Positions 5,376-11,953 of a DNA stretch of 11,953 bases are shown piece after piece (the stretch's first letter is position 1; each line of letters opens with the position of its first letter). The notes below the pieces were generated by a model that saw nothing but the letters and a program-made list of their open reading frames with translations, was not told where the DNA came from and did no database searches. Origin of the DNA: Candidatus Methanofastidiosia archaeon (GTDB taxonomy: Archaea; Methanobacteriota_B; Thermococci; Methanofastidiosales; NM3); contig JAHKLV010000228.1 of assembly GCA_020854925.1 (NCBI GenBank), positions 1-11,953 on the forward strand, written 5' to 3'. The position numbers were made by a program, and so were the translations under genes.

Positions 5376-6094
5376 AGGCGCTTGTATGCCCCGTCGACCT
5401 CGAAGATGTCCCCCCGTTCCAAGAGCTCCTTGAGGGAAAGCATCACATCAATCTCGTCGAGGGATGTCTTGGAGATGATGTCGTCCTTCGTGTCTCCCGC
5501 TTCACCGATGGCATCCAGCACGGCGCGGGTTATTTCGTCATCATCGAAAATGAGGCTGTCCTCCTCGATATCCCCCTCTCCAGAATCCGCCTTCCACACA
5601 TTCGCCCTCGCGGGGGCTGCGGCACGCTGCGGCACATACGGAGCACCGGTGTCGCCCTCGTCTCCTGCGTCGGCCGTAACGGCAACATGCTCCCACACAC
5701 CCTCGGAGATAAGGCGCTTTATGGAGGCGGCAATCTCAAGATGGAAGGCCATCCACGCGGTGAGGTCGCGATTGTAGTACGAAAGCGGGGTAAGATAGCG
5801 TTCGCCGTTGTACTCGCCGACCGTGGCGATGACATCGAGAATTTCCCCTGGCGCCACTGACCTCACAAGGGGCACGCGCTCACGCCAGAACTTGAGGGCT
5901 ATGGCGTCGGTGCCGTCGTCAAGGGAGATGGCGCCATATGTTTCCTGGTCGTTGACGAAGGTCGATACGACGGTGCCGCACACGCGCACCTCCGCATGGG
6001 TGCCGAAGTTCGTCGTTATCGTATGGGGCGGACGGTCGCCAAAAGAAAAGGTACCGCCGTGAATGTCCTTAATCCGTACTTTGTGTGCAGCCAC
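5372..6094 (-). CDS. RPA-like single-stranded DNA-binding protein (OB fold plus winged helix)
   Basis: A 240-residue protein with a modular layout. Residues 28-110 form an OB fold with alternating strands, including VRVCGTVVSTF, YGAISLDDGTDAIALKFW and GEILDVIATVGEYNGERYL, a pattern typical of replication protein A subunits. A low-complexity, Ala/Gly- and acid-rich linker follows (about 140-184, ending IEEDSLIFDDDE). The C-terminal 55 residues resemble a winged helix (DEITRAVLDAI to VDGAYKRL). This order resembles eukaryotic RPA32 and the euryarchaeal RPA-associated proteins, which act with an RPA large subunit on single-stranded DNA. The start is GTG at 6094, a few bases after the predicted transcription start; no in-frame ATG lies nearby. 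The stop TAA overlaps the trmY stop. No RPA large subunit is in the window. Confidence 0.78.
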   Translation of the reverse strand: MAAHKVRIKDIHGGTFSFGDRPPHTITTNFGTHAEVRVCGTVVSTFVNDQETYGAISLDDGTDAIALKFWRERVPLVRSVAPGEILDVIATVGEYNGERYLTPLSYYNRDLTAWMAFHLEIAASIKRLISEGVWEHVAVTADAGDEGDTGAPYVPQRAAAPARANVWKADSGEGDIEEDSLIFDDDEITRAVLDAIGEAGDTKDDIISKTSLDEIDVMLSLKELLERGDIFEVDGAYKRL

Positions 6095-6122
6095 AGTATC
6101 ACATGTATAGTATCGATGTATC

Positions 6123-6130
6123 TTTTATAA
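6123..6130 (-). promoter_or_regulatory. TATA box of the RPA-like gene
   Basis: TTATAAAA on the minus strand predicts a start near 6100, leaving a leader of about 6 bases before the GTG at 6094. Between box and start codon the pentamer GTATC (plus strand) occurs three times (6096, 6110, 6118). The 91-base interval 6095-6185 holds no gene. Confidence 0.6.
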
Positions 6131-6185
6131 GGTTTATTAATTGGCAGGCGTCGCTCATACGCGGATGGCAAGGGACGTGTACCGC

Positions 6186-7043
6186 CTACGGCGCAGAAAG
6201 GTCGACACCATAGACCCGTTCGGGAAGCTCGGCATGGATGCGCCAGCACATTTCCCTGTCGAGTTCGCCGCTGTCAAGGAGTGATAGCGTGCGCTTCGGG
6301 ACTGTTTTGGGGCCAAGTACGGCCCCCGGGCGCGTAAGGTCATCGATATAGTCTGTTTCCATGAGAAACGGTTCACCTGTTGCCAAGGCACGGACGACTG
6401 CCTCCCGTGAGGCCACCACCGACGCGGTCATGCCGTTCCGACGTGCCAGGTCAGGGAACGGGGGGCAGAAATGCTTGACGATGCCGGGAGGGTGTCCCGC
6501 CTGTGCTATCATGGCACCGACCTCGGCGAACTGTGCCTCCTCAAAATGTTCGGTATGGAGCTGCACGGGGCAGCCGCTGCGCTTCGAGAAGGAAAGGCAT
6601 GCCTGCATGAATTCGTTCGATGCCTCCCACACCGCCTCGGGCACGGGATAGTGGGGCCTTCCCACCTCCCCCACGGCGGTGATGCGTCCCTCGTCATAGA
6701 GCCGCTCCCACACATCCAGAAGGCCGAATCCCAGCTCGAGGGCATACGCCACCCCGCATGCCTCGGCGATGCCTGTCATCTCTGAGGGGTGATACCCCAC
6801 CGCGGCATAGGCGGTGACCGGCGTTTCCTCATTGATATCCCGGGCAAGCCCGAGCGTCCGCTCGTACGCAAGAAGAAATGAGGGGACGTCCCTGGCATCG
6901 ATGCCCCAGTCGCGCGCCGTCTTTCCTACAAGCATGAGGTGGGTGCCGCCTGCACGGTGAAAGTCCCGCACCGCATCAAGCCCCCTGCCGTTGCGGGGGT
7001 CGATATGCATGTGATTGTCAAAGAGGGGGCCGTCCCAGCTCAT
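6186..7043 (-). CDS. TatD-related metal-dependent hydrolase (archaeal subgroup)
   Basis: A 285-residue TIM-barrel hydrolase of the TatD family. The metal ligands can be followed in order: DNHMH (H11, H13) after strand 1, GEVGR (E126), QLHTE (H163), KHFCPP (H191) and METDY (D231). This complete set suggests an active enzyme. Bacterial TatD proteins are 3'-5' exonucleases and some relatives are D-aminoacyl-tRNA deacylases; the archaeal subgroup's substrate is not established to my knowledge. The ATG at 7043 overlaps the serS stop (ATGA), with GGAG (7058-7055) 11 bases upstream inside serS, so translation is probably coupled. The frame is open upstream to 7298, but those extra residues are antisense-frame noise within serS. 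It is the last gene of the dadD-surE-serS unit. Confidence 0.83.
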   Translation of the reverse strand: MSWDGPLFDNHMHIDPRNGRGLDAVRDFHRAGGTHLMLVGKTARDWGIDARDVPSFLLAYERTLGLARDINEETPVTAYAAVGYHPSEMTGIAEACGVAYALELGFGLLDVWERLYDEGRITAVGEVGRPHYPVPEAVWEASNEFMQACLSFSKRSGCPVQLHTEHFEEAQFAEVGAMIAQAGHPPGIVKHFCPPFPDLARRNGMTASVVASREAVVRALATGEPFLMETDYIDDLTRPGAVLGPKTVPKRTLSLLDSGELDREMCWRIHAELPERVYGVDLSAP

Positions 7044-8302
7044 TCGGCGACAATCTCCTTTCTGTTCCCCAGATAAGGACGCAGCACGTCGGGTATGCGC
7101 AGGGAACCGTCCTCCTGCTGGTAGTGCTCTATAAGGCAGACAAGCGTCCTCGTGGTGGCAATGGCCGTGGAGTTGAGCGTATGGCACATCATGTTGCCCT
7201 CTTTTGTACGGTAGCGCACATTGAGCCGGCGAGCCTGGTAGTCGGTGCAATTTGAGCACGATACGAGCTCGCGATACGTCTCCTGGGCCGGCATCCACGC
7301 CTCGAGGTCGTACTTCTTTGCTGCCACCGTACCGATGTCCCCTGTGCAGATGTCGACAACACGGTACGGGAGGTCAAGCTGCTGGTAGATGCCCTCGGCG
7401 TTGGCGATAAGCTCTTCGAGAAAGCCCCAGGAGTCCTCCTGCCTGCAGAAGATGAATTGTTCCACCTTGTTGAACTGGTGTACGCGAAAGATTCCCTTCG
7501 TATCCTTTCCATGGCTTCCCGCCTCCTTCCTGAAGCAGGGGCTGATGCCTGCATAGCGGATGGGCAGCGCGTCTCCCTCAAAGATCTCGTCCATGTGCAT
7601 GGCAGCCATGGGGTGCTCGGCGGTGGCGATGAGGTATAGGTCCTCGCCCTCGATCTTGTACATGACATCCTCAAAGTCGCCGAGGTCGGTGACCCCTTCG
7701 TAGGGCGCCCGCTTCATCATGTAAGGAGGTTCGATGATCTGGTACCCCTTGCCATGAAGGTACTCCATGGCAAACTGCATGAGGGCATAGTCGAGAAGGA
7801 CGAGATCCCGCTTCAGATAGTAGAAGCGCGCACCTGCAACCTTTGCCGCACGTTCTAGGTCGGCAAGGCCGAGGGACTCGATGATGTCCACATGGCTTTT
7901 CGGCGCGAAGGTAGGTGGCGTTATGGAACCCCAGGTGCGTATGGGCACGTTCTCGTCACCCACGGGGACCGATGCGTGAAGGATGTTTGGCATGCGCATG
8001 AGGAGCCGGGAGAGCTCCTCCTCAAGCCCCTTCACCTCGGCGTCAAGGGCTGTTATGTCTCCGTTGATGGCACGCATGCGCTCAATCTCCGGGGCGACGT
8101 CGATGCCAGAGGACTTGGCGTCGCGGATGTGCATAGCTACGTCGTTGCGCTCTTTCTTGAGGGCATTGGCCTTGGTGATGGCGCTTCGACGACGCTCGTC
8201 GATGTCGGTAATCTCTTGTACCCGTCCAAGGTCCATCCCGCGCTTTGCAAGGTTGTCCCGCACGAGGTCCGGCTGTTCCCTTATGAGACGTATGTCCAGC
8301 AT
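7040..8302 (-). CDS. serS: Seryl-tRNA synthetase (canonical class II type)
   Basis: A 420-residue enzyme charging tRNA-Ser (and tRNA-Sec where present) with serine. An N-terminal helical hairpin (about 27-105) forms the tRNA-binding coiled-coil arm. The catalytic domain shows LIATAEHP (224-231, the TxE serine site), motif 2 FRKEAGSHGKDTKG (257-270) and motif 3 in NSTAIATTRTLVCLIEH (377-393). The length is standard. It is the canonical bacterial/eukaryotic-like form, not the rare methanogen SerRS with its zinc-binding serine site. ATG 8302 is chosen because MLDIRLIREQPD is the usual family start and AGGTGG (8312-8307) sits 4 bases upstream. Codons upstream to 8368 would overlap surE. It lies 34 bases after surE and overlaps the TatD-like gene by 4 bases. 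Confidence 0.95.
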   Translation of the reverse strand: MLDIRLIREQPDLVRDNLAKRGMDLGRVQEITDIDERRRSAITKANALKKERNDVAMHIRDAKSSGIDVAPEIERMRAINGDITALDAEVKGLEEELSRLLMRMPNILHASVPVGDENVPIRTWGSITPPTFAPKSHVDIIESLGLADLERAAKVAGARFYYLKRDLVLLDYALMQFAMEYLHGKGYQIIEPPYMMKRAPYEGVTDLGDFEDVMYKIEGEDLYLIATAEHPMAAMHMDEIFEGDALPIRYAGISPCFRKEAGSHGKDTKGIFRVHQFNKVEQFIFCRQEDSWGFLEELIANAEGIYQQLDLPYRVVDICTGDIGTVAAKKYDLEAWMPAQETYRELVSCSNCTDYQARRLNVRYRTKEGNMMCHTLNSTAIATTRTLVCLIEHYQQEDGSLRIPDVLRPYLGNRKEIVAE

Positions 8303-8336
8303 GATACCACCTATGGTTCCTCCCCTTTGTGGGAAA

Positions 8337-9080
8337 TTATAAGTCTTTCGGTTGAGAAAAAAGCGCACGCAGGCGCTCCATACGGCTGTAATCGGTCAAG
8401 TCGAGCTTTATGGGTGTGATGCTTATATAGCCCCGCTTCACCGCCACGACGTCGGATTCCTCATCGCCCACCTCACGGGGGATGCCGGATATCCAGTAGT
8501 ACGGCTTGTTGCGCGGGTCGATGCGCTCATGCACGTTGCTTGACCAGAGGCGCCGGCCCATCTTGGTGATGCGTATCTCGCCGTTCGAACGCGGCGGCAC
8601 GTTGACATTGAGAAAGAAGGGATGCTCAAGGTCGCCCATGGACCGGAAAATGCGCGCCGCCACGAGGGCTGCCTCCCCGTACTCGGGTGTGGAGGCATCA
8701 GTAACGGAAAGAGCTATGGCATTGATGCCGTACAGTGCCGCCTCAAAGGCACCACCCACTGTCCCGGAGTATGTCACGTCATCGCCAAGATTTGCACCAG
8801 GATTAATGCCTGAAACGACCACATCAGGACGGCCAAGCTTGACCATGCCGAGCACCACGCAGTCGGCAGGGGTCCCGGTCACCGCCCAGCCTTTCGTGCC
8901 GTCGGTAAGCGTCGACTGGAAGAATCGGAGCGGTTGGTGCACGGTGATGGCATGCGACGAGGCGGATGCCTCGCGCTCGGGGGCAACAACCTCCACCGTC
9001 CCAAACTCCCGCAACACGTCACGGAGCACCGGAAGGGCTGGGCTCTGGATGCCGTCGTCGTTGGTAATGAGGATCTTCAT
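8337..9080 (-). CDS. surE: 5'/3'-nucleotidase SurE
   Basis: A 247-residue metal-dependent phosphatase that removes phosphate from nucleoside monophosphates (and short polyphosphate in some members). It starts MKILITNDDGI with the metal-binding Asp8-Asp9 pair. VAPEREASASSHAIT carries Ser39, and VSGINPGANLGDDVTYSGTVGGA (around 89-110) carries the ligand Asn93 and the glycine-rich phosphate loop. All three metal positions of the well-studied Thermotoga enzyme are present. Length is typical. The ATG at 9080 overlaps the dadD stop (ATGA), with GGAG (9092-9089) 8 bases upstream. It sits between a deaminase acting on adenosine derivatives and serS in the same transcription unit, so a role in nucleotide turnover is a reasonable inference. 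Confidence 0.94.
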   Translation of the reverse strand: MKILITNDDGIQSPALPVLRDVLREFGTVEVVAPEREASASSHAITVHQPLRFFQSTLTDGTKGWAVTGTPADCVVLGMVKLGRPDVVVSGINPGANLGDDVTYSGTVGGAFEAALYGINAIALSVTDASTPEYGEAALVAARIFRSMGDLEHPFFLNVNVPPRSNGEIRITKMGRRLWSSNVHERIDPRNKPYYWISGIPREVGDEESDVVAVKRGYISITPIKLDLTDYSRMERLRALFSQPKDL

Positions 9081-10333
9081 CGGACCTTCTCCACAAGGGC
9101 AAGGGCATGTTCGGTGGCCTTTTCACAGACGAGCTCCTCGTCGATGGTGGTAAGCTCGCCGTCGCGCATGAGGAAGGCGCCGTCGACCATGACATGGCGT
9201 ATGGCGTCGGGTCGCATGGCGTACACGATGTTCGACAAGAGGTCGTGGGGTGGCCTAAGCGAGTAGTGCCGCGCGTCAAGGAAGACCAGGTCTGCCCGCC
9301 TGCCCTGTTCGATAGCTCCGACAGGAAGGCCGAGGGCATTCGCGCCACCTTGTGTCGCCACGGCAAAGGAACGTGCGGCAGAGAGATTCATCGGCCCGGC
9401 AAGCTTGTGGACAAGCGCCATGGCCTTGGTCTCAGCCCCCATGTCGAGGCTGTTGTTCGATGCGGCCCCGTCCGTGCCCAAGGAAAGGGAAACGCCCGCC
9501 GCATCCATGGCTGGAAGGGGTGCAATGCCCGACGAGAGCTTCATGTTTGACTGTGGACAGTGTGCGACATGGGCGCCGCGGGACAGCAAAATGTCCCGGT
9601 CGGCCTCGTTCACATGCACGCAGTGGGCGCAGATGGTATCAGGCCCCAAAACCCCAATGGTGTCGAGGTAGGCCACCGGACTCATGCCGCGTTCGCGGCG
9701 CATGTCCGATACCTCTTGCGCCGTTTCAGAGACGTGGATGTGTATGCGCAACCCACGTTCCGTTGCACGGGCGCGGATGTTTCTAAGAAACGATTCCGAG
9801 CACGTGTAGGGGGCATGTGGGCCAAGAAGGTACGTTAGGCGGGGCTCGCCCCTGCAGAGTCCCTCGATGCGGTCCGACTCCGCCAGCTCACGTGCTGCCT
9901 TGTCCTCGTCCCCCAGATCGATGACCGCATGCGTGAGTGCCGCACGCATGCCCGTCTCCTTCACCGCCCGGACCGTTGCATCCATGTGAAAGTACATGTC
10001 ATTAAAACAGGTGGTGCCGGTCCGTATCATCTCGACGATGCCAAGCATGCCACCCCAGTAGCAGTCGGTGCGTGTCAGGTTGCCCTCAAGCGGCCAGATG
10101 CGCTCCGAGAGCCATGCCTGGAGGGGCATGTCGTCGCCCGCACCACGAAGAAGCGTCATGGCCAAGTGCGTGTGCGCGTTCACCATGCCGGGGATGATGA
10201 TGAGGCCCGATGCGTCAAAGGACTCCTCGTGTGCCAGCCCCTCGCCCACGGCGGCGATGGAGCCGCCTTCAAGAAGGATATCGGTCCGGGAAAACGTTCC
10301 TTGAGAGAAAACAAGCCCGTTTTTTATAAGCAT
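9077..10333 (-). CDS. dadD: 5'-deoxyadenosine / 5'-methylthioadenosine / S-adenosylhomocysteine deaminase
   Basis: A 418-residue amidohydrolase converting 5'-deoxyadenosine, methylthioadenosine, S-adenosylhomocysteine and adenosine to inosine derivatives. In archaea this clears by-products of methyl transfer and radical-SAM enzymes. The metal ligands are visible: NAHTH (H54, H56), IHIHVSE (H200, with the catalytic E203) and GTDGAASNN (D288). GPHAPYTCSE (171-180) and CPQSNMKLSSG (259-269) are typical of the MTA/SAH deaminase group. The length is standard. The ATG at 10333 is preceded by a purine-rich AGGGGGAG segment (10351-10344 region) and an AT-rich promoter shared with metG. It is first in the unit dadD-surE-serS-TatD-like, and its stop overlaps the surE ATG by 4 bases. 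Confidence 0.93.
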   Translation of the reverse strand: MLIKNGLVFSQGTFSRTDILLEGGSIAAVGEGLAHEESFDASGLIIIPGMVNAHTHLAMTLLRGAGDDMPLQAWLSERIWPLEGNLTRTDCYWGGMLGIVEMIRTGTTCFNDMYFHMDATVRAVKETGMRAALTHAVIDLGDEDKAARELAESDRIEGLCRGEPRLTYLLGPHAPYTCSESFLRNIRARATERGLRIHIHVSETAQEVSDMRRERGMSPVAYLDTIGVLGPDTICAHCVHVNEADRDILLSRGAHVAHCPQSNMKLSSGIAPLPAMDAAGVSLSLGTDGAASNNSLDMGAETKAMALVHKLAGPMNLSAARSFAVATQGGANALGLPVGAIEQGRRADLVFLDARHYSLRPPHDLLSNIVYAMRPDAIRHVMVDGAFLMRDGELTTIDEELVCEKATEHALALVEKVR

Positions 10334-10362
10334 AATACCACGCTCCCCCTAAAAAGCTAAAG

Positions 10363-10372
10363 TATTTAAATA
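10363..10372. promoter_or_regulatory. Self-complementary TATA box shared by divergent dadD and metG
   Basis: TATTTAAATA is a perfect 10-base palindrome inside a longer AT stretch. Its centre predicts starts near 10394-10396 on the plus strand, leaving a leader of about 20 bases with the metG Shine-Dalgarno, and near 10341-10345 on the minus strand, a leader of about 8-12 bases for dadD. It is the only good TATA candidate between the genes. Confidence 0.6.
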
Positions 10373-10403
10373 TAACTTTTACGAGAGGTATACCTGTACA
10401 GAC

Positions 10404-10409
10404 GAGGTG
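10404..10409 (+). promoter_or_regulatory. Shine-Dalgarno of metG
   Basis: GAGGTG lies 5 bases before the ATG at 10415 and matches the archaeal anti-Shine-Dalgarno well. It is the strongest site in the window and fixes the metG start. It also shows that metG is a leadered gene, unlike the apparently leaderless permease and nadM genes. Confidence 0.75.
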
Positions 10410-10414
10410 TACCG

Positions 10415-11953
10415 ATGCCAGCAAAAAAAATCCTTATCACCTGCGCTTTACCGTATGTCAACAACATCCCCCACCTGGGGAACATCATACAGGTCCTCTC
10501 CGCCGACGTGTTCGCACGCTATCAGCGGCACACGGACCGGGAGGTGCTGTATGTATGCGGAACGGACGAGCATGGAACAACGACGGAAACGATAGCACTC
10601 AAGGAAGGGCTTACACCCCAGGAAGTGTGCGACAAGTACTACGCCATACACCGCGACATCTATGCATGGTTCAACGTGTCTTTCGACCATTTTGGTCGAA
10701 CATCGACCCATTTCCAGCACGAAATAACGCAGGACATCTTTCTCAAGGCACACCACAACGGTTACGTCTTTGAACGCGACCTCGAGCAGACGTATTGCCC
10801 GGCATGCAACAAGTTCCTTGCCGACCGATTCGTCGAAGGCACCTGCCCCCACTGTGGCTCCCCCAATGCACGTGGCGACCAGTGCGAGGACTGCAGCAAG
10901 GTGCTCGATGCACGGGAACTGGTGGACCCCCGCTGCACCACGTGCGGTGGTGCGGCAGAGATACGCAACTCCCGCCACCTTTTCCTCGACCTGCCGCGGC
11001 TCTCTGACCGCCTTGAGGCGTGGATATCCTCAAAGGATAACTGGTCTCCAAACGCGAAGAACTTCTCGCTCGGGTGGATTCATGAGGGGCTTGAGCCCCG
11101 CTGCATCACCCGGGACCTGGAATGGGGAGTCAAGGTGCCCATAAAGGGATGGGAACACAAGGTGTTCTACGTATGGTTTGACGCCTGCATAGGATACATT
11201 TCCATCACCATGGAGCACTGCCACAACACGGGGACGGACTGGACGTACTGGTGGAAAGACCCCTCCACAGAGCTGTACCAGTTCATGGGAAAGGACAACG
11301 TACCGTTCCACACCATCATGTTCCCGGCCACGCTCATGGCCGCCAACGACGGCTACATCCTCGTACACCAGCTCTCCAGCACCGAGTACCTCAACTATGA
11401 GGGGGGAGCCTTTTCCAAATCACGGAATCGCGGCATCTTCGGAACTGATGTCATCGAGACCGGCATCCCCGTGGACGTCTGGCGGTACTACATCTACAGC
11501 AACAGGCCGGAAAAGTCCGACGTTGACTTTACATGGGAGGACTTCCAGAAGCGCACGAACGATGAGCTGGTAGGCAATCTCGGCAACTTCATCTACCGCG
11601 CCCAGTCGTTTGCGAAGCGGTATTACGACTCGTGCGTCCCCGTTGCGCAGGAGGGGCCGGAAGATGAGGCCCTCTACCGGGACGTTGCCGCGATTGTTGA
11701 CGAGATGGCCGATGAGCTCCATGCCGCACACATACGTTCCGGCCTCAAGCTTGCCATGAGGATAGCACGACTCGGCAATCAGTTCTTCCAGGAAAACGAA
11801 CCGTGGAAGAACGAGGCTCGCCGGGCTCAGACTGTCAGGACATCGCTCAACCTTTGCGCCTCGCTTGCCATCGTCCTGGAACCGTACCTACCCGGGACCG
11901 CCGAACGCATCTGGGACGCCCTTTCACTGCAGGGTTCGGTCCGCGATGCTTCG
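10415..11953 (+). CDS. metG: Methionyl-tRNA synthetase, C-terminal end missing
   Basis: The first 513 residues are visible; the gene runs off the right edge. It is a class I synthetase charging initiator and elongator tRNA-Met. The HIGH-type motif appears as HLGN (20-23) after ALPYVNNIP. The connective-peptide domain carries four CxxC pairs (128/131, 144/147, 157/160, 174/177), the two-knuckle zinc form typical of archaeal and many other MetRS. YVWFDACIGY (252-261) lines the methionine pocket, and FSKSR (333-337) is the KMSKS-type ATP loop, followed by GIFGTDVIET. The helical anticodon-binding domain begins around residue 380 (NDELVGNLGNF). Expected full length is about 650-720, so a C-terminal tRNA-binding extension, if present, is unseen. 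It is divergent from dadD. Confidence 0.95.
   Translation, partial: MPAKKILITCALPYVNNIPHLGNIIQVLSADVFARYQRHTDREVLYVCGTDEHGTTTETIALKEGLTPQEVCDKYYAIHRDIYAWFNVSFDHFGRTSTHFQHEITQDIFLKAHHNGYVFERDLEQTYCPACNKFLADRFVEGTCPHCGSPNARGDQCEDCSKVLDARELVDPRCTTCGGAAEIRNSRHLFLDLPRLSDRLEAWISSKDNWSPNAKNFSLGWIHEGLEPRCITRDLEWGVKVPIKGWEHKVFYVWFDACIGYISITMEHCHNTGTDWTYWWKDPSTELYQFMGKDNVPFHTIMFPATLMAANDGYILVHQLSSTEYLNYEGGAFSKSRNRGIFGTDVIETGIPVDVWRYYIYSNRPEKSDVDFTWEDFQKRTNDELVGNLGNFIYRAQSFAKRYYDSCVPVAQEGPEDEALYRDVAAIVDEMADELHAAHIRSGLKLAMRIARLGNQFFQENEPWKNEARRAQTVRTSLNLCASLAIVLEPYLPGTAERIWDALSLQGSVRDAS

Noticed and set aside
6186..7298. A 370-residue version of the TatD-like protein
   Set aside because: The upstream 85 residues are translated from the wrong frame of serS. 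Family similarity begins at the ATG at 7043, which has the stop/start overlap.
7040..8302. Rare methanogen-type seryl-tRNA synthetase
   Set aside because: The coiled-coil arm, motif 2 and TAEHP serine site match the canonical SerRS.
1..11953. Mobile elements, CRISPR arrays, defence islands, tRNA or rRNA genes
   Set aside because: No transposase, integrase, toxin-antitoxin pair, regularly spaced repeats, T-loop-like tRNA structure or rRNA segment was found by eye; the region reads as conserved housekeeping chromosome.

Overview
The window looks like a chromosomal segment of a euryarchaeon, most likely a methanogen-like lineage. The lineage is inferred from gene content, not from a marker gene. 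The archaeal signs are the tRNA pseudouridine-54 N1-methyltransferase TrmY, the archaeal NMN adenylyltransferase NadM, the RibL-type FAD synthase, an RPA-like OB-fold/winged-helix protein, an archaeal-style MetRS with four CxxC pairs, and AT-rich TATA boxes about 25-27 bases upstream of start codons with several apparently leaderless genes. The DNA is visibly G+C-rich, and AT-rich patches mark the promoters. Serine charging uses the canonical SerRS, not the rare methanogen type.

Layout: (1) 1-1144, minus strand: the N-terminal end of a phosphohexomutase-family protein (runs off the left edge) preceded by a uridine phosphorylase. (2) 1206-2821, plus strand: a two-gene operon of FAD synthase and an AlaA-like aminotransferase with an ATGA overlap, closed by a hairpin/T-run terminator. 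(3) 2898-4705, minus strand: an EamA/DMT permease with a conspicuous inverted repeat at its start codon, an unrecognised 90-residue protein, and NadM, each apparently with its own promoter. (4) 4788-6094: trmY (plus) converging on an RPA-like gene (minus), with their stop codons overlapping in one TTTAAA. (5) 6186-10333, minus strand: a tightly packed apparent operon dadD-surE-serS-TatD-like hydrolase with two ATGA overlaps. (6) 10415 to the right edge, plus strand: metG (MetRS), divergent from dadD.

The genes are mostly housekeeping. FAD and NAD are finished by RibL and NadM. Nucleosides and nucleotides are recycled by uridine phosphorylase, SurE and DadD (the last clears S-adenosylmethionine by-products). 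Two aminoacyl-tRNA synthetases and a tRNA methyltransferase serve translation. Two divergent gene pairs appear to share a self-complementary TATA box. I see no tRNA or rRNA gene, CRISPR array, insertion sequence, integrase or defence system, and no clear previously undescribed system. The best second-look items are the regulatory architecture of the permease gene, the shared symmetric TATA boxes, the unknown 90-residue protein, and the TatD-like gene coupled to serS.
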